Below are positions 24,474-35,042 of a stretch of DNA of 64,000 bases, piece by piece. The notes beneath the pieces were generated by a model that saw only the letters and a list, made by a program, of their open reading frames with translations, did no database searches and was not told the origin of the DNA. The position numbers were made by a program, and so were the translations under genes. The DNA is from Owenia fusiformis. Its lineage: Eukaryota > Annelida > Polychaeta > Sabellida > Oweniidae. The stretch's first letter is position 1. Every line of letters starts with the position of its first letter. The DNA lies in contig CAIIXF020000006.1 of assembly GCA_903813345.2 (NCBI GenBank), positions 2,232,001-2,296,000 on the forward strand, read 5' to 3'.

Positions 24474-25253
24474 CTACATAAGCAAACATTTTTGTTCAAA
24501 CGTTTCTTTCGTTGTTTGTATTTTGAGCAATTTGTTTAATTCGGGGAAGTTCACGTTCGTTGAGGCATTCTCCTGGTTGATATCTTCAATGGTTACGTTA
24601 CTGTCATTATTGTCATTATCGTCGACTTCAAATACGCCAGCGTCACTTTCAGAACCATGCATCTCCAATGCTGTATGATTTATGCACTCTAGCCTCGTGT
24701 CAATCGATTCAACATCAGACTGATCAACGTACACCACTGATTCGGCTAATACTGAATAAATGTCATCAATGCTGTATTCAAATTCTGCTTCATCTTCCGT
24801 GTCGTCAGTACTGTCATAATCTCCATCGGTTGAAGTTTCAATCAAGTCCAAAACTTTAAGATATTCATTTTTTGATTTATTTAACATATTTTCGATGAAT
24901 ATTACTTTCCTAAGGTCCTCAGTACCACCTTTGGTTCTTTGAAGGGCCCGTCGTTTATCCAGTGTTGTAGCAAATACGAACCTAGCTGTTTCAAGGTCGA
25001 CTTCAATTTGAGCATCAATTTGACTAGGTCTGCTTTGGAGTACACTGTTGAATTGGTTTATACCGTTACTACTTTCTGTTGGTTCCACTTGTGATGAGGT
25101 TGGGGATACAGGAGTCCATGTATCAAATTGGACATTTCCTATTTCACTTTCTTCAGGTATCTGTAAGTCGAAATCCATCATGAACTTGTATGTGATGTCG
25201 GCAAAGCAAATGTCCTGCTCATCGTTAGGCAATGACATTGCATCATCTTCCAT
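24474..25253 (-). CDS. acidic SERTA-like protein, 259 aa
   Basis: A single minus-strand ORF runs from ATG 25253 to TAG 24474. The open frame extends 5' to about 25340 without another ATG; a possible acceptor (CTTATAG) there means coding could also start in an upstream exon. The N-terminal third is acidic (MEDDAMSLPNDEQD). The middle has LDKRRALQR followed by EDLRKVIFIENMLNKSKNEY, which resembles the SERTA domain core (D-L-R-x-x-V-L-I-x-N-x-L-x-x-I). The C-terminal half is very acidic with an IDDIYSVLAE helix and DDNDNNDSN run, as in the transactivation region of SERTA proteins. SERTA proteins are nuclear co-regulators of E2F/CDK4 and PHD-bromodomain factors. The match is by eye to one short motif, so the family call is tentative; the gene itself is well supported by length and composition. 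Confidence 0.6.
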   Translation of the reverse strand: MEDDAMSLPNDEQDICFADITYKFMMDFDLQIPEESEIGNVQFDTWTPVSPTSSQVEPTESSNGINQFNSVLQSRPSQIDAQIEVDLETARFVFATTLDKRRALQRTKGGTEDLRKVIFIENMLNKSKNEYLKVLDLIETSTDGDYDSTDDTEDEAEFEYSIDDIYSVLAESVVYVDQSDVESIDTRLECINHTALEMHGSESDAGVFEVDDNDNNDSNVTIEDINQENASTNVNFPELNKLLKIQTTKETFEQKCLLM

Positions 25254-25349
25254 TGAGCACCTGTTCAATGATGAACTGATCAGTGACTGAGAGAATCCTC
25301 TTACAGGCTCAATCCGCAATGAATCTACACGATTCACACTATAAGATCG

Positions 25350-26330
25350 TCAGCAGTCCCGGCCCGTTGTAAAAGAGAATATAGTTCCATTAGTTTATTC
25401 GGGTAGCTAACTGTAAAGCGGACCATAAATACTCGAGACAATATTCAATTATACGGACTTATGTCTAGCTTTTTACCGAGCACTAAAATCCAACTAAAGT
25501 TTATCTATTAATACTTTTGTGCACTCGAGATGTACTTTTCTTTTGATTATCTATGAGTGTTCCTAGTTCAAGAGTATAAACTATGTACATTTCAATAGAT
25601 CATATTTGTTACTGAAATAACACTTACATGTATCTCTTTTATGACACATACATACCACCAACGCTTTTTAATTCACATTAATCGATCAAATATACAATTG
25701 CATATCGCTTGCCTTTCTTTGTACTTTAAACTTTGGATGTGCGATCATAAGAGTTTGGTCCCAAAAAACAGTTAATAAATAGATTTGCAGTTCACTATAA
25801 GTCAGAATAATTCATGTCATCATATTCTCCACAGTGTCTGTGGATTTTTATGGTATCACTAAGGACTCAGTGAGGAGCTTTACTGCTTTACACTCCCTCC
25901 ATAAAACTGGATGTCCTTATTGTACAGCGTATTAAAGCCTGCTTATGAAAGTGATCTTAATTTTGTTCCTCAATTAACTTCGCCTGTAATGTTGGTCCAA
26001 TGCTATATGAAATTGGGCGGATTGGTAGGAAGATAACTTGTGGTTTTACTCCCATGGTTCAACTATGGTGTGTTGAGATGGTATCAAGTAAAGGTATGGT
26101 TTATTCAACTGAAACTGATTTATTGAATTGGGGTGTTGTTCAACTGGGTTTCGGGTACATACAGGAGAGAGGTTTTCGTGGTAGAGTCACGGTACGTTTG
26201 TTTTATGCAAGATTGTGTAAGTGACTGGTGTCCTCAAATTATGTCCAAGCGTTAGATATTTCCTTCGACAATACCAGGATTAAATCAAACAAAGTTCACT
26301 CGAAAAACTAACAACTTTTAATCTTTTTGA
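25350..26330. other. no supported gene
   Basis: AT-rich sequence between two minus-strand genes. It may contain the promoter and a first exon of the SERTA-like gene. I see no convincing exon. The plus ORF at ~26000-26224 has no known domain. Confidence 0.4.
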
Positions 26331-26333
26331 ATC

Positions 26334-26339
26334 TTTATT
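26334..26339 (-). terminator. polyadenylation signal of the thyroglobulin-domain gene
   Basis: AATAAA on the minus strand, about 45 bases beyond the stop codon at 26382. Confidence 0.6.
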
Positions 26340-26381
26340 TTTCAAATTTACAAAAATTAGATACTATTCAACTTTCATCTA

Positions 26382-28604
26382 TTAACATTTGAGTTTTTCA
26401 GTTTCCCATATTCCTACGGTTGGGCTGTTCTCTCCCTGAAGTCCATTTTCATCAGCGCAGTAACACACAGAGCCTATGCACTGGATTGGGTGGTAGTTAC
26501 CGTTCTGGGTACATCTGAATGATAGGCCCAATTTGCCAGTGGCACGATAGGCATACTGGTCTCGAGCACAATCTAAGAAAAGAGAACAAGTACAGGATTT
26601 GCAACAATAGATCAATCCAGTAATGATACCCATTCGTAATGATGTTATTCGTCCATTTTCAGGGCAGTAACAGATTAACTGCGGATTTAAGAAATCTTCC
26701 GTTTACAAACTTCGTTCCCTGCAAAATAGCCAATATACCAAGATTTCTTTGGTTTATCAAAGGGGCCGAGATTTATTTGAAAAGACTATAAGTTATTAAA
26801 TGATTTGAAGCGCAATGCAGGATATATTCTGCTCGAGAAATTCTGTATTGGAACGAGACGAAGTCGAGTGCCAATACAGAATATCGAGGGCTTCAAAGGA
26901 TTTTATTTTACAGATCATACGATTCATTGATCATTGCAGTGCACGCATTTTCCAAAGTATATCATTCGCAATCCCGTCTATAGAAGTGTGACAAGGCTGG
27001 AGGGATCTATGGTAATTCCAAGTGAACCGACACGGGTACCAACCGGAAGTTTAGGCAATTTAACTTATTGATGTGTCAAATGTGATGTTGACCTTTCACT
27101 GAAACTGACCTTGAATTATCTTTTCGAGACAGTAATTCGACAAAGTAGAAGAAATGGATCCGCAGATCGTGATATCGATCTTGACGACCCAGCAAAAGCT
27201 TTAAAATGACTCCACTGTGATGAGCTCCACCAAGAGAACTTACCATTGACAAACATGCAGGTAATGGCTCACTATAATGCACGTACAGGTATAGAAGTCG
27301 ATGATGTTATTAACCAAAGTTTCAAAATCTGACACTGACACTTTGAAACGATCGATTCAATATCCTAAAATAGGGGGTAAGACTGGCAAGACATTCACAA
27401 CACTGGAGGAGGGGGAGGGGAGAGATCCAGCCTTTTGGGAACTTCTTGGCTCATTTCTAAAATATACCTTATATTTGAAGATGAGATTCTAAGCCCCCTC
27501 TCTCCTTTCCAAATTTCCATTTCCCCCTGGTTGGTATAATAGTTATGGTCACTTACTGCATTTCATGCCCTGTGTCTCCCATCTGTTCATTGTATACTCC
27601 TCACTGATCTGGTTTCCCCACTTGCTCTCGACGCATGTGCACCTGGATTGTGGAATAGAATAATGAACAACTGAATTGAACCCATGCATTGTTAAATGAT
27701 CGTATGTGTCCATTATCACATGGAGGTACCAACATGCTCACTGCATTTTTTCGGAATCTCCATTCACTCAAAGAAATAATGCGAATTTAAAAACGGTGAA
27801 CATTATAAAAAGGAACACATCATCATCGGCGTAGCCAGACATGAGTCAGACGAGACGGCAACATTTTACATGGTCGAGATATTCAATATTCAGACGATTT
27901 TCTATCAAAACGGTAGAAATGAAGTCCAAATGGAGTAATATACCTCATTTAGCCTTTTGCCTCGCCTATTTACATTTGCCTCGCCAAATTTTTGATCCTA
28001 GCTACACCACTGACCATGTTAGTATAATTGAAGGAGAAATGGACAACGACAGTGATGAATTAATGCGGTTTAATTGATATCATTTTCATTGTATTTTGGA
28101 CCCCGGTAGATTCCAGTGAATATTCAGTATGCACGTACTGTGATCCCTGGCACTGGACTGGGGCATACTCGCCACTCTCGTCACATTTTGGGGTAGGTCG
28201 ACCTAGAAGAGGCTTGGAAGTCTCGAGCAGTTTCAGTCTGTCACTACATGTTAGGAGTTCACTTGGGCGTCCGTAGGCTGTAATGATATCAAACAAAGTA
28301 TAGATGGCGAGAAAACACATGGAAACCAATTTAACAAAACTTCTATTAATCGGTGCTCCATGTTAAGCCAGTACAAGCACCAAGGTGAAGCCAATGTAAA
28401 AGACAAACTTAAGCCTCGCTCGTAAAGATTTTGGTACCAACCCATGGATAAAAACGATATCCTCTATATATTTGCCCTATAAACCCCCCCCCCAAAAAAA
28501 AAAAAAATTATTTCTATTTTTTTTATTCAAATATTTTTGAAAATAGAATTGTATTTACCTGAAGCCGCAATACAAAAGAGAGCAATTACAATGAGGTTGT
28601 TCAT
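26382..28604 (-). CDS. secreted protein with two thyroglobulin type-1 domains, 153 aa
   Basis: Four exons, 28604-28559, 28277-28139, 27642-27557 and 26572-26382, join with matching phases into 153 codons. Exon 1 encodes the signal peptide (MNNLIVIALFCIAAS). The first domain starts at CSDRLKLLE, passes through CDESGEYAPVQCQGSQ, and only becomes complete across the exon 2/3 junction as QCTCVESKWGNQI, closing with a Cys at GMKC. The second, in exon 4, has CARDQYAY, CTQNGNYHPIQC and VCYCADENG, and ends at the last residue KLKC. These are the QC, C-x-C-V/A and G hallmarks of thyroglobulin type-1 repeats, which often inhibit cysteine proteases or bind extracellular ligands. With nothing but two such domains it is a small extracellular protein, plausibly a protease inhibitor; its target is unknown. 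A signal AATAAA follows the stop. Confidence 0.9.
26838..26884. repeat. small hairpin in intron 3 of the thyroglobulin-domain gene
   Basis: ATTCTGTATTGG and CCAATACAGAAT are perfect inverted copies around a short loop with GAGACGAAGTCGAG. It resembles the hairpin at 120-215 in its TCTGTATTG core. Confidence 0.55.
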
Positions 28605-28619
28605 GATTCTGTCAAGTCA

Positions 28620-30840
28620 CCCACTGTCTCAGGTAAGAAAGTAGTAGCTCCAGATAGTTGTTACTTATGTAGTCGTTGCTTATCATTTAGGCCAAGTGAA
28701 ATAAATACTTGTACTTGTAGATACGTGTTATTACGCATACTTGTATGATAGACCACGTGCCAGGTGCAAATCACATATTTGCACCTAGTAACTAAGCTGT
28801 TTAGCAGGATCCCGTTTATAGCAATACTATACTGTGGAGAAGTAAGCAATCATAAGATCATTCAGAGACAAAAAGGGCTCTAAAGATTTAAGTCAAACAT
28901 AAATTTCAGTAAGAAATAAATATAAGGGAAAAGTGGCGTTCAAATCTCTTAAGAGAGATCTCTATAAATAATTATCATATTCCATAGTTCCCATGTCATA
29001 TGAGTCTGATATGGTTCAAATATCAAAGCGTAACGTCAACTATAAAGTAGTTTAATTCGATGAAAACTAAAAATATCAAAATCGATACTTCACGTCCGTC
29101 ATCTTTGATGCGAAGGTGACGGTCATTACCTTCGCTCGATACTGACCAGTGGTATAGTGGACGATATTCTTAATTGAATTATATACGGTTACTCATATTC
29201 CTGAAATATTGTCGGAGTAATAAACTAAACAATTTACAACGTGTTCCATTTTTTTGAAATCCTCTAAAAATGTATTTTGAAATTATAATTTATATTAAGT
29301 CATTTTTGTATACTTCTAAACAATTTGAAATATTCACGTGTATTATGAGCAGATTATATAATACGATTGCAACACTATGACATCATATCTCATATTATCT
29401 TATTAAGTATCATCAATTATCAGGCTTATCATTAAATGCACCTAAGCCATGTACAGACGATATACGTCAATCTCCCCCTTCCCTTTTTTCACATCCTACG
29501 GACGTTACACTTTGCCGATAAGTAATTCTCAGTGTTCTACGTACATTGTATGTCCATTCTTAACAAAAGAACGAATGGCTATAGACACACCTGGGGTCAT
29601 TTAACATTTTTTGAAAAATCAATGTCGTTAATATCCTTGATATGTACGTAGGAGCAAATTGGAGATAAATATGTACCATGAGATAGAAGAAAAGAGCTTT
29701 AAAATGTTTGTATTTGAAGCTTCTAGCTCAATTTTGAAGGAAGTTGCATCAACTTTTGTAAAATTCAAAATAAATCTAATTTGTTGACTTGTTTATGCCA
29801 CAATCGCACCCCTGACTGAAAACCAATTTTTGGGGGGAACGCATTTTGACTGAATACGATGGATGTCAACTCACTTTTGGTGTATATCAAGACAACCAAT
29901 CTAAACGATACACAGACGACCATCTTCAAGTAAATGGGAAATATACCATCATTGTTTAAAAAGAAAAATATGACCTAATTTGTGTAAAAGCCCAGGTATA
30001 GGTTTGTGTCCTCCAAATCTCACTATACATGGGTGGAGTACAACCCAGATCCAAATGTATGTAATAGTATTGATGCAATCACTGGATGGTGTTGTTCATG
30101 CCCAATTGGAAGTAGGGCTGAAGACACAACGGGTTTAAAAGCAAAACGAAATGAACAAAGTTTGACATTTTGAAATCAAAAGATATGCCTGAAATGTTGT
30201 CATCTGAAGAAGATGATGATAGCTCATAGAGTCTCTTATAATGAACAAACACATGAATGTGCTCATCCACAGAAGTACAACAGCTATATGTAAAGTCCAG
30301 AGTAACCTTTTAGAAATTATTATATTTTATGAGTTTTCAGATGTTGCCCTTTGTGCTTCTTCACTTTGATGTGAAATAATAAATTCAGTATCTTACTGCC
30401 ACTTTAAAATAAACTGTAATCGATCTCAAGGAAGCAGATCAATATGCATTTTTGGCTTGTTAATTACTTCAAGTGCTTTTTAATGTTGCCCCTTGCTCTT
30501 TCTCTTTGCGATGTAAATTTTAAAAATCGATATTTTTGAGAAATGTTTGGTGACAATTGATCTCAATGGTTAATAAAGAAGATCACTATTTAATTTTTTT
30601 GCATTTTTGACTTCTTATATTTTGTGTTTTCGAATGTTGTCCATTATGCTATGTCCATTATGTAAGATAATACCAAGAGGGTCAATTAAAAAAGTCCCAA
30701 CGACTGTAAATAATGATTATTTTAAGTCATTCGTCCTTTCAATTTGGTGAATGTCCAAATAGTTCGTACGATTTTTGTGATTCCTAAGGCACAACTACCA
30801 ATCAATCCACTTATAGCCCTTCACCCGTTGTTATGACGAT
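28620..30840. other. upstream region of the thyroglobulin-domain gene; no further gene seen
   Basis: It contains a poly-C/poly-A run just before (28486-28507) and otherwise AT-rich sequence with short ORFs and no splice-supported exon. Confidence 0.4.
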
Positions 30841-30850
30841 AGCATTACGT

Positions 30851-31327
30851 TCACTTGGTGTAAATAGCCGTGGATGGCACCTGAAGAAAACTAGCGTCCT
30901 TGCTGAACAATTCCGACCAATCGTCTGGATGTAGCTTTAGTATAAAACCTTCGTGACGAATGTACCTATTTGGATAATTCACAGACTGAAATGAGAAATA
31001 ATACTTGAAATATTTATTGGGTATCATTCTCCACGTAGCATCTTCGATGAAACTATCCGGAGCTGTTGGGTTGTTTTTGTCGTCAACTCGAAGAAAAAAG
31101 TTGCTGTGTCTAAGGTACCAGCCTGCATACGGTCCTGTTTTACGGGAAAGCGACACTGTTTTGGGATCGCCATTTAAACCGGGAGATTCGACGACCCATT
31201 GGTGCGCAAGGCCGGTTCCCTCAGCGATGGGCATGATGTAGGCAAATTGTTCATCAACGTCGATAATTGTCGGGTAATTCTGTGCCCAGAAAGCGCCTGA
31301 AATTAGAATTAAAATTATTTTCATCAT
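30851..31327 (-). CDS. secreted AbfB-type beta-trefoil protein, 158 aa
   Basis: An uninterrupted minus-strand ORF runs from ATG 31327 to the stop at 30851. An N-terminal hydrophobic stretch (MMKIILILISGAFWAQ) reads as a signal peptide. The body shows two AbfB (alpha-L-arabinofuranosidase B, CBM42-like) trefoil repeats: GWYLRHSNFFLRVDD with SFIEDATWRMIP, and FSFQSVNYPNRYIRHEGFIL with ELFSKDASFLQV. The YLRH/YIRH, SVNYP and DATW/DASF motifs are the family hallmarks. AbfB modules bind arabinofuranosyl side chains of plant or algal polysaccharides and are usually attached to an enzyme; here no catalytic domain is present. A strong acceptor-like TTCTAATTTCAG lies inside the first codons (before GAFWAQ), so an alternative model would splice the domain to an upstream signal-peptide exon. 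Single-exon structure could reflect transfer or retrocopying, but this is not shown. Confidence 0.8.
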   Translation of the reverse strand: MMKIILILISGAFWAQNYPTIIDVDEQFAYIMPIAEGTGLAHQWVVESPGLNGDPKTVSLSRKTGPYAGWYLRHSNFFLRVDDKNNPTAPDSFIEDATWRMIPNKYFKYYFSFQSVNYPNRYIRHEGFILKLHPDDWSELFSKDASFLQVPSTAIYTK

Positions 31328-31395
31328 TTATGCATCTTTATTTAGTTTTTATTTGATTAAGAAAAATTGTTCAATCTCAAAATATAAATATTATT

Positions 31396-31632
31396 TCAAA
31401 GGTCAATCTCGATTGTTTTCTCAGTGTTTATTTTATTACCTTCTAAATATGCTTTACATATTTTCTTTTCCTTTCCATATGCCAACAATTTGTTTAAATT
31501 GGGAGGCACCTCTCCACTTGCCTCAAACTTCGATTGGAAGATGAGAAATGCGAGACATCCCAAAAACGTTGCTACCATCATGTAGCCAAGGTCATATGCC
31601 TCTCTGAAGTCCAGACGGCTGACGCTGTGAAT
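31396..31632 (-). CDS. possible 3' terminal exon with a membrane segment
   Basis: A minus-strand acceptor (TATTATTCACAG) at about 31634 precedes an open frame to TGA 31396. It encodes ~78 residues with SRLDFREAYDLGY, a hydrophobic segment LGYMMVATFLGCLAFLIFQ, then a Lys/Glu-rich tail ending IEIDL. AATAAA-type signals (two within about 50 bases) follow the stop, just before the AbfB start at 31327. Length, one clean membrane span and a polyadenylation signal suggest a real last exon of a membrane protein whose other exons I cannot place. The open frame continues 5' to 31890 without recognisable features. Confidence 0.35.
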   Translation of the reverse strand: MHSVSRLDFREAYDLGYMMVATFLGCLAFLIFQSKFEASGEVPPNLNKLLAYGKEKKICKAYLEGNKINTEKTIEIDL

Positions 31633-31899
31633 AATATTCGCATAAAAAACGTATGCTACATAAATATGAACCCGACATTTAATCAATACATATTCCAAAT
31701 GAATAATCGAACAACAATGGAAAACATTTGAATACTTCTGTAATGAGTAACTCGCAAGAAGAACCCTTTTCAGCCAGCTCGCAGAACCCAGCGATATCAC
31801 GGGAACAGGAACCTCCTTTGAAATGGAACACCTTTTAGCGAATCGGTCCAGTCTTTTTATAAATGTTTTACTCCAAAAAATGTTAACCAAATAATGTGA

Positions 31900-34800
31900 T
31901 TAAAGTTAATCAGACAGAAGCCAAATAGGGGATATATCGATTTTTCAATTATACAATATTCATGATATTTCATTATTTTGAGTTGAATGCGTTCTTCTTT
32001 CCGATATTCGTGCGCTCGTCCCCCATCGGTCTGAACGCAGGGAAGACAGAGCATGCGAAGATATCCTCATTTATTAGAAATGTTCCCTGAATTGAAGCCT
32101 CGAGTGTTCCTATGTAAAAACTAGTTCAAGGATTTAGAACTAATAATTTCACCGAATTGAATGTTTTATGCCAGAAGCATTGAATTTTTATCTCGTCAAA
32201 ATAAAACAACGTAGGCTGTCGGTAATTATTTATATATTCATGAACACGAAATCGAGGAATACCACTGCCATCTGGAGCACATATCAAATAAACTCCCCAA
32301 AGGAAACGCATCAAGAAAACATAGATCTTCTAGATTACATTAAGGTCGATCATCCCAGTCTTGATGTATGCCCCGCGTCATGCAAAGTTTTCATGGAACG
32401 TTCCGGGTTGTTTTTTTCACGTACGAAATTGAACCCGGGTTGTGAAAAGTGATTTTAGCATAGTCCGTATTTATCAGTGTAAGTCAACAGTAAAAGTCGA
32501 GTTTTTTACGATCTATTAGGGGTGCCAAAATTGCAAGCAACGTGTACAATTGGCCTACCAATCTATATATTCCTTATGATCTCAAAAACAATATATACCA
32601 AGAGATTCACGATAATGTTATAAATTGGTGAAGTTGTTGAGGCTTCAAAGTGGAAATAGTAGCCATGAAAATAGAAAAATAATACATAAATGTAAAAATC
32701 TTTAGTTTTGCTGGAATGAAATATGCTCACTTTGGGGATTGTTAAAAAATAGATATAATATAAAATATTCTATAATGGAAACAGATCTGATTCTCGCTTA
32801 TTTTTGAGATGGAACCAATCCAAATGGTAAAAAATTACTGGACAATTTAGCTTCCATTTTTACGCTTCTGACAAGTTTAATTCTGCCCGGGAAGAAATTG
32901 GAAGGTGCTGCCCGATGGAATTACATAGATTTACATAAATCGGTAAGATCATGGGCTTTTGGTGTTTGTGATCAGAATGCATGGCTAAACCTCAAGTTGC
33001 ATGAAGAAAATGGTAGTCTATGAATTCAGGAGTATTTCCCATTCTAGGTTGTAATTTCTGGCCAGAATTAATTTTCAGCGTACCCTTTACATTCGTTGAC
33101 TTCTCTTCTTTAAAGAGCGCTTCGCCTTAACTAGACTCTGCGCGCAGGGTATTTACAGCGCGGGGCCTTGCATTGGGATGCGCCTATGAGTCATCCCCAC
33201 ACATATTTGTGAAGGCACGAAATCAATTATTCGCATCTGTGTTTATCTAACTATGTCATTATCTATAGCAAACAAAAGAAACTGGAAAAAGATGTTAATG
33301 TTAATCCCACGATGTCAAGTTCAATGACTGAATGAGGAGTTAGACTTTTACAAATAAAATGCGATGAAACACCAATATCACATCACATAATGAGCCTATT
33401 TAATTTTGAGTTTTATTGATTGAATTGTTTGGCTACAGGAGATCCGTTTTATATCCAATTGTAGATCAGAAGAGTTTACATGTTTATAGACAGAAATGAC
33501 CCGGGAAATGACCTCGGGATGTCCAAATAAATTCTGGGCGATCAGTGAAATGTTTCTCTCAACACATGCTTGACATAGATTTTAATACTGGTTCCAAGTG
33601 TTTTCAGATTCATGGTCTCCTCTTCCTCTGTCTATTCTCCAGATGTGTGTTTTGTTGGGGGGGGGGGGGTCACAATCTATTCAGAAGGAAACTCGAAGAG
33701 CTGAATCCATAATCAGATCTGATCTAGTGAGCAATTTTTAAAATCCAGCAAGTGACAAAAAGTAGAATACAGTTACCACGAGACATAAAATTAGTATATG
33801 TCTCTGAGTTATACAAAATGGATTATTTTTTCACAATAAATGAAGCAAAGGCAAACTATATTTAAATTTCATTAGCATATTATTTATTTAGAATATGAAT
33901 AAAATATAGTTCTCTATATCTCTATTATTTACTACAGTACGTATACATGAACTGCATAGTTGTGTATACTGACTGAACAATACTAGTACAAGTACATAGA
34001 ATACATAGAAGTACGTACTAAATTCACACTTGGTCAATTACTTATTGTCTTATAAATACATCTTATAAATGTAAACTATTTAATGTAGGTATAATGTAGA
34101 TTTATTCTAATATGAAAACCATAAGAGCAAAAAAGAATAGTGACGAGAAAAGTCAGAATTTTAAAACTATCTTCAAATAGCATGCCAATATTTCAAATGT
34201 GATCCTCCTTTTATTTTCTAAAAAACTGGGATAGATATATCCATGGGCTATCAGGAGAAAGCCCATGGCCAATCTGAAGGCCTATGTTTCTCTCAAGGTG
34301 TCCACTTTTTCAAAATTATTGCTTTAATATCAACCTTTATTTGTTTATACCCAAAGCATTACCATTATGAAACTAAATTAAATCAGATATGTTGGACTTT
34401 ACATGGAATGTTGAGAAAAAGATGTTTCCAACACTACACTTTCTATTTTCTTTACTGCCAATTCTTCACAATATTCAAAAAAATACTTTACATGTATATT
34501 CCATTTGTCATGAATAAAGATGCAATAAATATGGACATGGGCTTTCCACTAGAAAAGCCCATGATATGGACATAAATATTTTCTAAGAAACACATAATTT
34601 CAAAAAAGTACTGCAATCTCTGTGCACTTGTTTCACAAATGGTCTTTAAAATATAAATATATCAAATATATAGTAGTAGTAAGTATTGTACACTTGTATA
34701 TATTTTACATTAGCTCACATCATTCAATAAAATCAAATTTGAACACCTGAAAATATGAACACTTGAATACTTTTAGCCAGATATTTCAGGCTAGAGTTCT

Positions 34801-34990
34801 CATAATTCAACTGACTAGTCTATAGTTCATCAGAATTATAGTCTTTAAAACAATACATGTATAAATATATGTTTATTCCACTTGTCATGATAAAAACTAT
34901 AAATATCTTTATGCACATACTGTATACATGAAAATAAGTATTTCAAAATGCAACATACATGTACATGTACTAGACCTTCTATGTGCACCT
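31900..34990. other. no supported gene
   Basis: AT-rich sequence with a poly-G run at ~33657-33670. A plus ORF of 110 codons (34243-34575) lacks any domain; it is bounded by CCATGGGCT and GGGCTTTCC..AAAAGCCCATG palindromes, so it is probably a small repeat. Confidence 0.4.
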
Positions 34991-34997
34991 GATATAG

Positions 34998-35003
34998 TTT
35001 ATT
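34998..35003 (-). terminator. polyadenylation signal of the phosphatase gene
   Basis: AATAAA on the minus strand about 40 bases beyond the stop codon at 35043. Confidence 0.6.
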
Positions 35004-35042
35004 GCAATGGATCTAAATTTTTGTAATTTACTAAAGTTCAGA

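Noticed and set aside
34243-34575. Plus-strand 110-codon ORF
   Set aside because: Bounded by small palindromes and rich in F/Y/I codons expected of AT-rich DNA; no domain.
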